A stretch of DNA of 35,636 nucleotides, taken from positions 1 to 35,636 of IMG/VR virus record IMGVR_UViG_3300042892_002007; one strand, written 5' to 3'. This document shows positions 15,963 to 26,611 of the stretch, piece after piece; the stretch's first letter is position 1; every line of letters starts with the position of its first letter. The notes under the pieces were generated by a model. That model saw only the letters and a list, made by a program, of their open reading frames with translations. It was not told the DNA's origin and did not search any database. The DNA comes from a virus. Both the position numbers and the translations under genes were made by a program.

Positions 15963-18014
15963 ATGGTCATGGTTTGCAGACAAGTAGCTCTTGGGTATGA
16001 AGATGACTACGGAAATCCCGAATACGAAACGGTATGCGAAGACGACGGCACCGAAAACCCAGATAACGCATACGACCCATACGATTATTTTACGCCCACG
16101 CCTGGCAACGTAACGTATGACTCTTACTTGTCGCCGCTAGGGGATACCAGCGAATGGTTTAAAACTGATGTTGCGTCTACTACCGCCACAAAAGAGACGG
16201 ATGCGTCTGGCAACATAACGTACAAATATGATGACGGCTCTACTCTTACTGTAGATAAAAGCGGCAATCCAATTAGCAACACAGAAAGCGCTGACGCCAA
16301 AGGGAACTCTGTTGCAGCCAATCGCGCTATAGCGTGGTCGGCTAAGAATTTAGGCCCTAATGCAGCAAAAATCATACAGTCAGTACTTAGCAACGGGGCC
16401 GGTATTGTTACGGCGTTGGCAGCAGCCAAAACTATTGGTGGGGAAAAAGAGGGTGGATACAACGTCCCTGTACCTAAGCTTGATGCAATACGCGAACAAG
16501 TTACGTACAACGATGTGAACCGCCGTCCTGGCGCAGCTGGGCGTCAATACTTTACTGATCCTAAGTTTGCCAAACAAGGCGATGCAGCTGCCTTAACCGC
16601 GGCAAAAAATGTGGCCTCTGCCCAATCAGCTGGTTTGTTAGCTGCGGCGCCTACATATACGGCACCAGTTAATACCTACGATACAACCATGAAAATGCCA
16701 TGGAATCCACCGGCAGTTACCACAACTGGCGGCACAACAGGCGCTAAAACCGGCACAACCACCGGCGACGCGGCGGCTGCTCAGCCCGTTGGTTTGGCTG
16801 CCATTCCTACACAGGCTCAACTTATGGACCCCAACTACAAAATTGGCATGGCTTCTGGTGGTATTGCGTCCGCTCGCTATTTGCAAGGCGGCACAGATGG
16901 TATGGCCGACAAGATCCCAGCCAACATTGATGGCGAACAGCCCGCGGCTTTAAGTCACGGTGAGTTTGTAATTCCTGCCGATGTCGTATCTCACTTGGGT
17001 AACGGCAATTCAGAAGCCGGCGCAGATAAGTTGTACCAGATGATGGCCCGTATTCGTAAGGCACGGACTGGTAACGAAAAGCAAGGTAAGAAGATTAACG
17101 CCGACAAGTTTATGCCTGGTGGTTTGGCTGCTGCTTATGCGGGCGGTGGATCCGTGAAAGGGTACGAAGTAGGTGGAAACGTTGCCACCTCGGCGGGCGG
17201 AGTTCCTTTAGATACATCTAAAACTTCTACCTTGTCACCTTGGGCTGGCGATTACGTTACCAACTTCCTTGGTCAAGGCGCTGCTTTAGCTAATGCTCCG
17301 CAGCAAATTTATGGTGGGCCACTTACAGCCGGCGCTTCTAACTTACAGCAGCAAGGTTTTGCGGGTATTAGCGATGTAGCGGCAGGGGGCTTTCAGCCTA
17401 CAACGTTTACCAGCGGAACGTTTGGTACAGCCGAAGCCAACAAGTACATGAACCCGTACTTAACGTCAGCCTTACAGCCGCAGATTGATGAGGCTCGTCG
17501 CCAATCCCAGATTACCCAGCAGCAAAACGCCGCCAAGATGACGCAAGCTGGTGCGTTTGGTGGTTCACGCGGCGCCATTATGGATGCTGAAACTCAACGT
17601 GCTTTGGGCGCTAACCTGGCCAACATTACGGGCACCGGCTATAACACTGCGTACGACAAAGCGATGGCGCAATTTAATGCCGAGCAAGGTCGCGGCCTGG
17701 ATACCCAGAAAGCCACCGAAGCATCACGCCAGTACAGTGCTGACTATGGTTTGAAATCATTGTCGGATCTGATGTCTGCCGGTGCAACCCAGCGCGACAT
17801 TGCGCAACAGGGTATGACCGCAGACAAAACCCAGTTTGAGCAGCAACAAGCGTATCCCTTTAACATGGTTGAATTCCAACGTAAGTTGGTGGAAGGTCTG
17901 CCAATTGGCGCTTCTACTACAGCGGTTAACCAGGATGCCGTTTCTAAAATTCAGAGTGATGTTGCCGGCTTAGCTTCTTTGTATAAAACATTAGCCAACC
18001 TTGGCGTTAAATGA
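15963..18014 (+). CDS. Internal virion / ejection-type protein with GEFVIP motif
   Basis: 683 aa with SD GAAGGA upstream. It begins with an acidic, Tyr-rich head (ALGYEDDYGNPEYETVCEDDG). MASGGIASARYLQGGTDGMADKIPANIDG lies near residues 296-324, and LSHGEFVIPADVVSHLG carries GEFVIP at 333-338, a segment frequent in phage tail or internal proteins. A second Gly motif, MPGGLAAAYAGGGSVKGYEVGG, follows near 384. The C-terminal ~250 residues are helical and Gln/Ala-rich (MNPYLTSALQPQIDEARRQSQITQQQNAA, AGAFGGSRGAIMDAETQRAL), typical of internal virion proteins that leave with the DNA. Role by analogy only. Confidence 0.65.
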   Translation: MVMVCRQVALGYEDDYGNPEYETVCEDDGTENPDNAYDPYDYFTPTPGNVTYDSYLSPLGDTSEWFKTDVASTTATKETDASGNITYKYDDGSTLTVDKSGNPISNTESADAKGNSVAANRAIAWSAKNLGPNAAKIIQSVLSNGAGIVTALAAAKTIGGEKEGGYNVPVPKLDAIREQVTYNDVNRRPGAAGRQYFTDPKFAKQGDAAALTAAKNVASAQSAGLLAAAPTYTAPVNTYDTTMKMPWNPPAVTTTGGTTGAKTGTTTGDAAAAQPVGLAAIPTQAQLMDPNYKIGMASGGIASARYLQGGTDGMADKIPANIDGEQPAALSHGEFVIPADVVSHLGNGNSEAGADKLYQMMARIRKARTGNEKQGKKINADKFMPGGLAAAYAGGGSVKGYEVGGNVATSAGGVPLDTSKTSTLSPWAGDYVTNFLGQGAALANAPQQIYGGPLTAGASNLQQQGFAGISDVAAGGFQPTTFTSGTFGTAEANKYMNPYLTSALQPQIDEARRQSQITQQQNAAKMTQAGAFGGSRGAIMDAETQRALGANLANITGTGYNTAYDKAMAQFNAEQGRGLDTQKATEASRQYSADYGLKSLSDLMSAGATQRDIAQQGMTADKTQFEQQQAYPFNMVEFQRKLVEGLPIGASTTAVNQDAVSKIQSDVAGLASLYKTLANLGVK

Positions 18015-18023
18015 AGGTGAATT

Positions 18024-19781
18024 ATGAATCTCGTTAAAGCACAAGAACTTGCCAAGGGCATGGGCCCGGCAGAATTAAAAAAGTTTGCTAATGGCTTTGC
18101 CCCTGATCTAATTCCACCTTGGTTGGCGACGGGAGAAATACAGGCGCAGATGCAGCGTGCGCAGAAAATGCAAGCTATGCAAGGCGGTGTTCAGGGCCCA
18201 CAGCCCAGCGTCAAAGAACAGATTGAGCAGAAAGCCGGCTTAATGGGTTTGCAGATGGCCCAGCAAAAAATGGCGCAGCAGCAGCAAATGGGGCAAATGG
18301 GGCAGCGCCCACCAGCCGGCCCAGTGCCAGAAGGTACGCCTGAACCTGAGATGCAACCAGACCCTGAAATGATGATGGCCCGCGGGGGATTGGCTAGTGT
18401 CCCAGTAAAATTTAACTATGATGGTGGCGGTATTGTGGCGTTTACCAGTGGCGGTGACGTAGATAGCGCGCGCGTAGCAGCTAAAGAAGCGCTAGCAAAA
18501 GTGCGCACGTATGGTTTGGCCCAACGCAAAAACGACCCCAGTGGTTACCAGGCCGCACAAGCTGCATTGGAAAAAGCGCAGAGTGCGTTGGCTGCCGTTG
18601 AAGCTGCCTATGCTAAAGAAATGTCTGCTGCGGGCGCTGATCGTCCTGCCAGAGGAGCCAAAGACGTTGGCGGCCTTAAGCAATTGATGGCTGCTGAGCC
18701 TACTGCTAGAGAATCCATCATTCCTTATGGTCAAAGCAAAGCAACAAATGTTTTGGCTGAGGCCCCTCCTCGCCCACCTGCACCCCCTCGCCCACCCGCC
18801 CCTCCTGGTGCGCAGCCAGCGACACCACAAATGGGCCCGGTGCAAGAACCTTTAAATGTGGGTGTACCAGGTACACCAAACATTCCTGGATTAAGCGACC
18901 CTGCCGCGGGCGCAGCTGTAGCTACAGCACTGAAGGCGCCAGACCAGGCGTCCTTACTGTCAGAAAACCAAGCGCGCTTAGCGGCTATGGGCGTGACGGG
19001 TCGTGGCGGTGAAGATCAAGAAGCTCGCATCCAGGCAGCTCGTGACTTGTATGCCAAATCTAAACCATCTGGTTTGGATGATTTGATTCGTGTGTTTGGC
19101 CAGGCCGGTCAGTCCAAAGGTTTATCTGGTTTGGCCCCAGCTTACACAGCCATGCAAGCCCAGAAGCGCGCTGAAGATATGAAGATGCAGCGGGACGAAA
19201 TGGAAATGCGTAACGCGGTAGATGTTGCCCGTCGGTCCGAAGGTATTGCTGGCGCTAATAAAGTTGGTGACACATTGTCTAAGTTGCGCGATACATCTGC
19301 TACTACTGGCGCCAGTGTGCTGGGTTCGCAGATGCAAGGAAATATTAACCTAGCTAACCAGGCATCTAGCAACGCAGTGCAAATGCAAATCGCTAAAGAA
19401 CGTAACTTGAATTCGTTAGAGGTTGCGCGTATTCAAGCTGCAACTGCCAACCGTCCTGGCGAAACCGAGCGCATGATGATGCAGTACAGCGCCTTGAAAG
19501 CAAAAAATCCGCAAGCTGCAGAGCAATACATGCTGGATGTAGAACGCCTGAAGACCGGTTCACGCGGGCAAACAGCCCAAGATAGGGTTGCGCTGCAACG
19601 TCAAGCTTTGGTTGAGAAGAGCGAGCCGTATAAAAACGCTGCACAACAATACTATTTCAGTAAAGACCCTGCTAAGAAAGCATCAGCTAAAGCTATCATG
19701 CAAGAGATTGAGCGCGGCGCCGGCATCATGCCTGACCTGCCAGACAATATTGCAAACTTAGTAAATCAATACGCAAAATAA
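18024..19781 (+). CDS. Gln/Ala-rich internal virion protein
   Basis: 585 aa. MNLVKAQELAKGMGPAELKKFANGFAPDLIPPWLATGEI opens a helical, Gln/Met-rich region with VKEQIEQKAGLMGLQMAQQKMAQQQQMGQMGQ. A Gly motif MMMARGGLASVPVKFNYDGGGIVAFTSGG lies at about 116-144. A Pro-rich linker (EAPPRPPAPPRPPAPPG) and a long helical C-terminal half follow. The layout and shared Gly motif match the two genes around it, so these three proteins probably act together as ejected or inner-core proteins. No enzymatic motif is seen. Confidence 0.6.
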   Translation: MNLVKAQELAKGMGPAELKKFANGFAPDLIPPWLATGEIQAQMQRAQKMQAMQGGVQGPQPSVKEQIEQKAGLMGLQMAQQKMAQQQQMGQMGQRPPAGPVPEGTPEPEMQPDPEMMMARGGLASVPVKFNYDGGGIVAFTSGGDVDSARVAAKEALAKVRTYGLAQRKNDPSGYQAAQAALEKAQSALAAVEAAYAKEMSAAGADRPARGAKDVGGLKQLMAAEPTARESIIPYGQSKATNVLAEAPPRPPAPPRPPAPPGAQPATPQMGPVQEPLNVGVPGTPNIPGLSDPAAGAAVATALKAPDQASLLSENQARLAAMGVTGRGGEDQEARIQAARDLYAKSKPSGLDDLIRVFGQAGQSKGLSGLAPAYTAMQAQKRAEDMKMQRDEMEMRNAVDVARRSEGIAGANKVGDTLSKLRDTSATTGASVLGSQMQGNINLANQASSNAVQMQIAKERNLNSLEVARIQAATANRPGETERMMMQYSALKAKNPQAAEQYMLDVERLKTGSRGQTAQDRVALQRQALVEKSEPYKNAAQQYYFSKDPAKKASAKAIMQEIERGAGIMPDLPDNIANLVNQYAK

Positions 19782-19790
19782 GGTTGGGCT

Positions 19791-22700
19791 ATGGCAGACA
19801 TGCAGACTCTTTACCGCGCGCTGCAAAACGCGCATGCGGCGGGTGACGTACAGGCGGCCACGCAACTGGCCACATACATCAAGAGTATGCAGGGGCAGGC
19901 TGAGCCCATACCCGCGGAACCTACATTTCTAGGTAGTGCTAAAGCTGCCGCCGTCCGGGGCTTTGAAGCCGTACCCGAAAGCGCATCCGGTATTGGGTTG
20001 GGTATTAAAGCTGCCCTGGGTATGCGGGAATCTGCCAGTAAACAGGCGGAAGACATTCGCGCGCAGGCTCAGGCAGAAGCAGGCAAACCCCAGGGTACAT
20101 CGTTTGCTGATCTGGAAAAAGCATATCAAGAGCAAGGTCTGATGGCTGCGGCCAAAAAGGTTCCTTCCTACATTACTGAACAAGCACTGCAAAGCGCCCC
20201 GTCTATGGCTGTACCGTTGGCCGCCGGTGCTAGTGCTGCTGCTTTTGCTGGCCCGCTTGCTCCCGTGGTAGGACCAGCTGTAGGTATTGGTACGTATGGC
20301 CTGCAGCAGTTTGGTAACTTTATGCGCCGTCAAGCTGAAGAGGGCAGGACTGGTGAAACCTTAGAGCCTGGCAAAGCATTTGGAACTGCGGCGGCCACCG
20401 CTCCTATTGGATATTTTGCTGATAGATTAATACTTGGTTTTGGCAAGGTTCCGGAAAAGATTCTGGGGCAGCAGGTTGCAGCTGAGCTGGCAAAACGCGC
20501 TGGTGTGCGCGCTGCTACGGGTGCAACTGTTGGTGTGGTGGCAGAAGCCCCTACTGAAGTGCTAGAGCAAATGGGTGAACGGTGGCAAGCAGGCCTACCC
20601 CTCAAGGGTGACGATGCTATGCGCGAATACAAAGAGGCATTCTTTGGTGGTGCTGCTTTGGGTGGTGTTGGCGGTGCTGCTTCCGGCGCCCTGCGTAAGC
20701 CTGCCGTTACACCGAAAGAAGAGCCGCCTGCATACCAACCACCTGTTTCCCTAACCGGAAAAACACCCGCCGAGATGTTCCAGGAGCAAGCTGCTGGCCG
20801 TCAAGGTATGGGCGCTGATGTTCTGGGCGCTGTGCGTGAGCGTGAAGCTGCTGCTGCTAAAGCTAAACAAGATGAGCTGGACGCCCAACGTGCGACACAA
20901 GAGCGCGCTGCTGGTTTGTTTGAGCAACAAGCCGCCCCACGTAATGAAGATTTGATGCAGGCTGCCCGCGTCCGTGCTGATGAGAAAGCTGCCGCTGACG
21001 AAGAGCTGCGCGTCCAGGCCGAGAAAGAAGCTAAAGCTAAGCGTGATGCCGAAGCCAAGGCTGCTGCTGCGGCTACGTACAGCGGTGACCCAGCAATCAA
21101 TGCCATCCGCCGTGATGAACAGCTGGCTACTCTGGGATATCAGATGTCCAGGGATAAGCAGGGTAACGATATTGTTATACCTACGCCCCCGCCTGTCAGG
21201 GATATTGCCGCCGAACGTGCAGCTCAAGAGGCAAAAATTGCCGAAGGTCGCAGGGCTGATGAGGTGCGTCAGTCCTTGGCTGGGACCACGGCTAACGAAG
21301 ATTTAATGGCGTCTATCCGTCAGCGTCAGGCAGACCAAGCCGCGGCCGCAACTAAAGCCGAGCAGGACAAAAAGACTGCAGAAACCAGCGATGTACAGGC
21401 GCGTGTGCGCGGGGTTATGGCTACTCAATACAGCCGTGACCCGATTATGAATAACGTCCGTCAACGTGAAGCGTTGGGTGAATTGGGATATGAGCTAAAG
21501 CTGGACAAGAAGGGCAACCTAACGCCCCAGCCTAAGCAAGAAGCCGCCCCGACGGTCACGCCTACGCCACCTTTGACGTTGGAAAAGCCACCAGAAACGC
21601 CACCCGTTACCACTACACCAGAGGTGCGGGAAGAGTACCCGCCGCTTACACAAGCTGAAGTGGATGAGCTAGGACTGATCCCGCCTGCTAAAGTGGTTAA
21701 GCCTAAAGAACCAAAGGTAGATTACTTTAACCACCCTGACAACATTGGCCACGACGCTGCTGAAAAGCGCGAGCTGGACAACAAGGGTAAGTTACAAGTA
21801 GCGCCCCAGCCAATTACTGAAGGCGGCGTACCATTTACATCCCGCAAGTCAGCGGATATGGCGCGTAAGAACTATCCTGAAATGCGCGTGTTGCCCAATA
21901 AAAACGGAAAGGGTTTCATCCTGGCGCCCAAGACGCCTAAGCAAATTGCTGCTGATGAAGCCAAAGCTAAACGTTTAGGCCTGGCCAAGACGTCGGCTAC
22001 GGGTACGCCCATGTCTGCGCATGAGTACATCACCAGCGAAGGCGGCATAGTTAAAACTGAAATGTCTGACCTGGGCATGGACAAGAATGTCCGTGTTGGT
22101 AATCGATTCCTATTTGCTGGCGACGGCAAGGGCCTGACGATGGAAGAGGCTTACACCAAGCTTCAAGAAGCCGGCTACCTGGGTGAGAATGCCACCCAGA
22201 ACGACGCCCGCAACATGATCACGGACAGCGTCAAGAAGCCTAAGTACCGTCCACAAGACGAAGAAGCAATGGCCAAGCGCGACGAAGAAAAGCGCTTTGA
22301 AGATTACCGTAAGGCCGAAGAAGAAGCATCCCTGTATTCCCCAGTCGATGAAGAGCTGGGTTATGAGATGTCTGACTTTGACGGCACGGGCTACGAAGCT
22401 GCCGACCCTGACATCCAGGCTGAAGTGCGCGCGCTGCTGGCCCAGGCCGATGAGCTTGGCATCGATACAGAATCAATGAGAGAAGAGGTCTTTTATGAAA
22501 CAGAAACCCAATCAGTCCAAGCCTACTACAAAGCCTTCAGGTCAGCCCTCGAAGGAGCCATCGACCGAGGCCGTGAAGATAGCGTCCAGGATACTGGCGA
22601 ACCGAGCGATGCGGGAGCTGAACTCACGCTAACCCAGCCGACCGCTCAAGAGATTATTGATAAGCAAGACGCTGCGATCAAAGCGGAAAAGGACAGGAAA

Positions 22701-25700
22701 GCTGCTGATCGTGCGGCGGAAGAGAAAGCTAAAGCCGACGAAGCTGCTGCTGACTTTACGCTGACAGGTAGCGACCGGGATGCTGATGTTGCTGCGTCCC
22801 GTGGCCAGAAAGATATCTTTGGTGAAGAAGCAATGTTGCGGGATGCGACGCCAGAACAAATTGCTTTTGTAGATGCCGGGGCCGAAGGCGTAAATGGTCA
22901 AGTTGTTTGGCAGCGCAAAGATGTGGCGCTGGTACGCGGCTGGAATAAACGAACAGGTAATCCGGTTTATGTAGCCATTAAAGGTTTTACCCGCAATAAC
23001 TTTGATATTGATACCCCACAAGGTGCCAATGGCTTAACAAGCGCCGAAACCAAAGAGTTGCGTCAAGTTAAATTAGATCTGGAAACGGCCGACGCCCAAG
23101 CGGAAGCTGAGAATCCGTTCATTAAATTTAACAAAGATGGGTTGGCGTTTTCCAAGAATATGCCGCCCAAGATTGCCGGTGTGGTCAAGGGCTGGAAAGA
23201 ACAGCTGGGCCTGACCAATAACATCTACATCACGACCATCCCTGATGCCCGCGTAGACGCACATAACATGACGGGCCAGTGGCGCGCCGTTGGTTCTGCT
23301 GCGCTGGATTACCGCCAGGCTGGCACGATGCGTCAGATGCCCAATGGGGATTACTACATTGCCATGACGCCGTCTTCTAGCATTACGTCTATGCTGGAAA
23401 TTATGGCGCACGAGCTGGGCCACATGCACCAGTTTGAAGTGTTTAACAAAGCGCCAGCCGAAACCCAGGCCGCCATCAAAGCTGAATACGACAAGTGGTT
23501 GGCGTCTACCAAAGGCAAGACTGCCCGTGAGCTGGTTAATTCTTTGCGCGCTAAGACAACGGCAAAAACTACTGACATTAGTGAAGGCGCTATGGCCGCC
23601 AACATGGATCCGTATTGGTTCAACTTTAAGGAATGGTACGCTGACCAGGTATCCCGCTGGGCGCTGACGTCTGACAAGCCGGTAGGTGTGGTTGAGCAGT
23701 TCTTTAAACGCCTGGCTGATTCGCTCCGTGCGTTCTATACCAAGGCAAAGAATGCTGGTTACTTGCCAAACGAAACGTTTAAGAAGTATTTAGAAGCTGC
23801 TAATGCAGCCGCTCAAAAATCCAAGGACATGACGGTTCCGCCAATTATTGCGGAAGATGCGCAGATGGAAATGTTCATGCTGAAAGAAGCGGGTGAATCG
23901 GCAGCTAAGGTTGCGGCATCCGTTAAAGCTGCTGCCCAGCAGAAGCTACAGAAGCGTGAGCCTATTAACCGCGAAGCCCTGTCCGACTTAGATGCGGATT
24001 ACGTGGAAAAGCTGGGCGCAGTATTTAACCCCCAGACCAAGACCATCATTGACCGCATTGCTGGCTTGCAAGATGGCTTCTGGCGCCGTGCTGCCCAGGG
24101 TATTGCTGACCAGTACCGCACCATCAAAGACTACAGCGAAGAAGCCTACATGATGGCCCGTCTGTCCAAAACTGTGGACGGTGCGCTAGAAGGTTTGCTG
24201 ATGCACGGCCATGTCTACAACAACGGTGGCGCCCTGGATATCAAGGGCCAGACCAAAGGTTTGTTTGAAGCAATGAAGCCGGTCGGTGCTGAGACAGACC
24301 GCTACATGATGTGGGTTGCCCTTGGTCGTGAAGCGCGTCTGCCACTGCCAAAACGTTCACCCAACCTAGCTCCTTTGCTTGCTGACCGTGACCAGCTAGT
24401 ACAGGGCGACATCAATGGTAGACCCCGCCTAGAGGTGTATCAAGAAGTCCAGAAGGACATGAACGCCTTAAATAAATCTGTGCTGGATGTTGCATACAAC
24501 GCCGGCCTGATGGATCAGAAAGCATACGAGCGTTTCTCCCAGGACCTGTTCTACATTCCGTTTTATAAACAGATGGAGAGTGGCGACCTGCAAGACGCGG
24601 CTACGGCTTCCGGCTTAACGAGCCAGAAGTTTAGCGCCGAACTGAAAGGTCAAAGCGACAAACCATTTGGCGACCTGATGGAAAACACGCTGCGCAACTG
24701 GAGCCACATCCTGTCAGCGTCCATGAAGAACCAGGCATCCAACGCCACGCTCGATGCAGCGATGGAAGCTGGCGCTGCCATCCCCAATCTGAAGGTTGGC
24801 TTGGCTTGGGAAGACGGCAAAGTGGTGTCCTCCAAATCGGGGGAAGTAGTGGGGGATGGTTCGCTACGGGCGGAATACACCGAAGCTGGTAAAGGTATTG
24901 TCAAGACAATGATGAACGGCCAGCCAGCCTACTTTGAAGTGCTGGATCCGATGCTGCTCGATTCCATTACATCCATTGGTTACCTGGGCCCCAAGTCAAA
25001 GTTCCTGGACGTTGCCCGCGACTTTAAAAATCTATTGCAATACGGCGTAACCATGTCCCCCGCCTTCAAGGTAAACAACTTGATTCGCGATTCAATCCAG
25101 GCAATTGCTGTTAGTGATCTGAAACGCAATCCATTTGCCAACGTGATTGAGGGCTGGGCTGCCACGGATAAAAACAATCCTGCGCACATTTCTGCCTTGG
25201 CTGGTGGTGCAATCTTTAACTTTGGTTCCGCATACGAGGGCGATCAGTCTAAGTTGATCAAACGTTTATTGGCTCAGGGCGTTAAGGGTGAGCATATCCT
25301 GGACACTCAAGACAAGATTAAAGCCGGCTTAAACGTCGCCTGGGATAAGTACCAGGAATGGGGCAACAAATCTGAAGCTGCTAACCGCATGGCTTTGTAT
25401 AACCAGATGCGAGAGCGCAAGCTAACCCATTTGCAAGCATCGTTTGCTGCCAGGGATCTGTTGGACTTTTCCATGCAAGGTTCGTGGCCAGCGTTTAGGT
25501 TGGTGACCCAGACGGTGCCGTTTATGAATGCGCGTGTCCAAGGTTTGTATAAGCTGGGCCGTGATGGTGTAACGCCTACAGCTCGCGTTCTGTACAACAC
25601 CGTGACCGGCAAGCCTATTGAGCAGACGGATAAGCAGAAAGCTGAAGCGTTTGGCTATACCACATTGGCCGTGGCTGGTGCGTCTATGGCTTTGTACATG

Positions 25701-26606
25701 ATCTTTAAAGACGACGAAGACTATAAGAAGCGCGACGAGTGGGACCGCGATAACTTCTGGTGGTTCAAGCTGCCCGGTATGGACTTTGCATTCCGTGTAC
25801 CTAAGCCGTTTGAGATTGGCGCATTTGGAACCATGGCCGAGCGCACCCTGGAGCAGATCATTGACCAGGAAGCAGAAGGCAAACAGTTTGCAGATAGTAT
25901 CAAGCGCATGTTGGGTGATACGTTTGCGTTGAATCCTGTGCCGCAGATGTTTAAACCAGTGTTAGATCTGTACGCCAACAAAGATAGCTTTACCGGCTCC
26001 CCAATTGAAAGCGCTGGCATGGAGCGCCTGTCTAAGCAGGAGCGCGCAGCTGACACAACTAGCCCGCTGGCCATAGCTCTGGGCGGTATGACTGCCATCT
26101 TGGGTGAGAAGGGTGAGCTGTCGCCTGTCCAGGTGGACTATGCCATCAAAGCCTACTTTGGTTGGCTGGGTAGCACGGCTGCTGTCACCAGTCATTACGC
26201 CGTTATGCCATTCCGCGAGGGCGACTACCCTGATGCCAAGTGGTTGGACCGCACCAGCTTGGGATTGATTAAGTCCCTACCATCTAACCAGTCGCGCTAT
26301 GCCACAGCGTTCTACGAAAACAATCGTCAGATTAGCCAAGCCTTTGCCGACATGCGCCACTACGCTGAATCCAATCAAACGGATAAAGTGATGGAAATCT
26401 TGGAAGAAAAGGGCGACAAGATTGCTTTGGCAAAAATGTACGATCAAACCTCTAAGAAAATGGCTGCTGCGCGTAAACAGATTCGAGAAGTTCAAGCTAG
26501 TACTGCGCTAAGCGGGTCTGACAAGCGGGAAGAAATTGACCGCCTGAAAGAGTTGATTGGCATCTATGCAGAGCAAGCGGAGTCAGTACGAAAATCTCTT
26601 AAATGA
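19791..26606 (+). CDS. Giant polyvalent ejected protein with zinc-metalloprotease motif
   Basis: 2271 aa. N-terminal helical and hydrophobic region (MAVPLAAGASAAAFAGPLAP near 142-160), then Lys/Ala-rich linkers. An internal duplication of about 117 residues is visible: NEDLM at 385 and 502, and YS-(G/R)-DP near 430 and 547. A metalloprotease core follows: HELGH at 1207-1211 with a possible third ligand Glu1281 in KEWYADQ (gluzincin-like). The C-terminal region (about 1750-2270) has AFKVNNLIRDSIQAIAVSDL and FMNARVQGLYKLGRDG, matching the LPD38-type segment of 'polyvalent proteins'. It is likely injected with DNA to process host or virion proteins. The downstream hairpin ends the operon. Confidence 0.72.
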   Translation: MADMQTLYRALQNAHAAGDVQAATQLATYIKSMQGQAEPIPAEPTFLGSAKAAAVRGFEAVPESASGIGLGIKAALGMRESASKQAEDIRAQAQAEAGKPQGTSFADLEKAYQEQGLMAAAKKVPSYITEQALQSAPSMAVPLAAGASAAAFAGPLAPVVGPAVGIGTYGLQQFGNFMRRQAEEGRTGETLEPGKAFGTAAATAPIGYFADRLILGFGKVPEKILGQQVAAELAKRAGVRAATGATVGVVAEAPTEVLEQMGERWQAGLPLKGDDAMREYKEAFFGGAALGGVGGAASGALRKPAVTPKEEPPAYQPPVSLTGKTPAEMFQEQAAGRQGMGADVLGAVREREAAAAKAKQDELDAQRATQERAAGLFEQQAAPRNEDLMQAARVRADEKAAADEELRVQAEKEAKAKRDAEAKAAAAATYSGDPAINAIRRDEQLATLGYQMSRDKQGNDIVIPTPPPVRDIAAERAAQEAKIAEGRRADEVRQSLAGTTANEDLMASIRQRQADQAAAATKAEQDKKTAETSDVQARVRGVMATQYSRDPIMNNVRQREALGELGYELKLDKKGNLTPQPKQEAAPTVTPTPPLTLEKPPETPPVTTTPEVREEYPPLTQAEVDELGLIPPAKVVKPKEPKVDYFNHPDNIGHDAAEKRELDNKGKLQVAPQPITEGGVPFTSRKSADMARKNYPEMRVLPNKNGKGFILAPKTPKQIAADEAKAKRLGLAKTSATGTPMSAHEYITSEGGIVKTEMSDLGMDKNVRVGNRFLFAGDGKGLTMEEAYTKLQEAGYLGENATQNDARNMITDSVKKPKYRPQDEEAMAKRDEEKRFEDYRKAEEEASLYSPVDEELGYEMSDFDGTGYEAADPDIQAEVRALLAQADELGIDTESMREEVFYETETQSVQAYYKAFRSALEGAIDRGREDSVQDTGEPSDAGAELTLTQPTAQEIIDKQDAAIKAEKDRKAADRAAEEKAKADEAAADFTLTGSDRDADVAASRGQKDIFGEEAMLRDATPEQIAFVDAGAEGVNGQVVWQRKDVALVRGWNKRTGNPVYVAIKGFTRNNFDIDTPQGANGLTSAETKELRQVKLDLETADAQAEAENPFIKFNKDGLAFSKNMPPKIAGVVKGWKEQLGLTNNIYITTIPDARVDAHNMTGQWRAVGSAALDYRQAGTMRQMPNGDYYIAMTPSSSITSMLEIMAHELGHMHQFEVFNKAPAETQAAIKAEYDKWLASTKGKTARELVNSLRAKTTAKTTDISEGAMAANMDPYWFNFKEWYADQVSRWALTSDKPVGVVEQFFKRLADSLRAFYTKAKNAGYLPNETFKKYLEAANAAAQKSKDMTVPPIIAEDAQMEMFMLKEAGESAAKVAASVKAAAQQKLQKREPINREALSDLDADYVEKLGAVFNPQTKTIIDRIAGLQDGFWRRAAQGIADQYRTIKDYSEEAYMMARLSKTVDGALEGLLMHGHVYNNGGALDIKGQTKGLFEAMKPVGAETDRYMMWVALGREARLPLPKRSPNLAPLLADRDQLVQGDINGRPRLEVYQEVQKDMNALNKSVLDVAYNAGLMDQKAYERFSQDLFYIPFYKQMESGDLQDAATASGLTSQKFSAELKGQSDKPFGDLMENTLRNWSHILSASMKNQASNATLDAAMEAGAAIPNLKVGLAWEDGKVVSSKSGEVVGDGSLRAEYTEAGKGIVKTMMNGQPAYFEVLDPMLLDSITSIGYLGPKSKFLDVARDFKNLLQYGVTMSPAFKVNNLIRDSIQAIAVSDLKRNPFANVIEGWAATDKNNPAHISALAGGAIFNFGSAYEGDQSKLIKRLLAQGVKGEHILDTQDKIKAGLNVAWDKYQEWGNKSEAANRMALYNQMRERKLTHLQASFAARDLLDFSMQGSWPAFRLVTQTVPFMNARVQGLYKLGRDGVTPTARVLYNTVTGKPIEQTDKQKAEAFGYTTLAVAGASMALYMIFKDDEDYKKRDEWDRDNFWWFKLPGMDFAFRVPKPFEIGAFGTMAERTLEQIIDQEAEGKQFADSIKRMLGDTFALNPVPQMFKPVLDLYANKDSFTGSPIESAGMERLSKQERAADTTSPLAIALGGMTAILGEKGELSPVQVDYAIKAYFGWLGSTAAVTSHYAVMPFREGDYPDAKWLDRTSLGLIKSLPSNQSRYATAFYENNRQISQAFADMRHYAESNQTDKVMEILEEKGDKIALAKMYDQTSKKMAAARKQIREVQASTALSGSDKREEIDRLKELIGIYAEQAESVRKSLK
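20943..21650 (+). repeat. Internal duplication inside the giant ejection-protein gene
   Basis: Encoded residues 385-501 and 502-618 share NEDLM, a Lys/Ala/Gln-rich coil and YSxDPxxNxxRxxExLxxLGYxL with a constant offset of about 117 residues. The DNA copies have diverged, so the duplication is old. Probably a flexible linker module. Confidence 0.6.
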
Positions 26607-26611
26607 GAACT

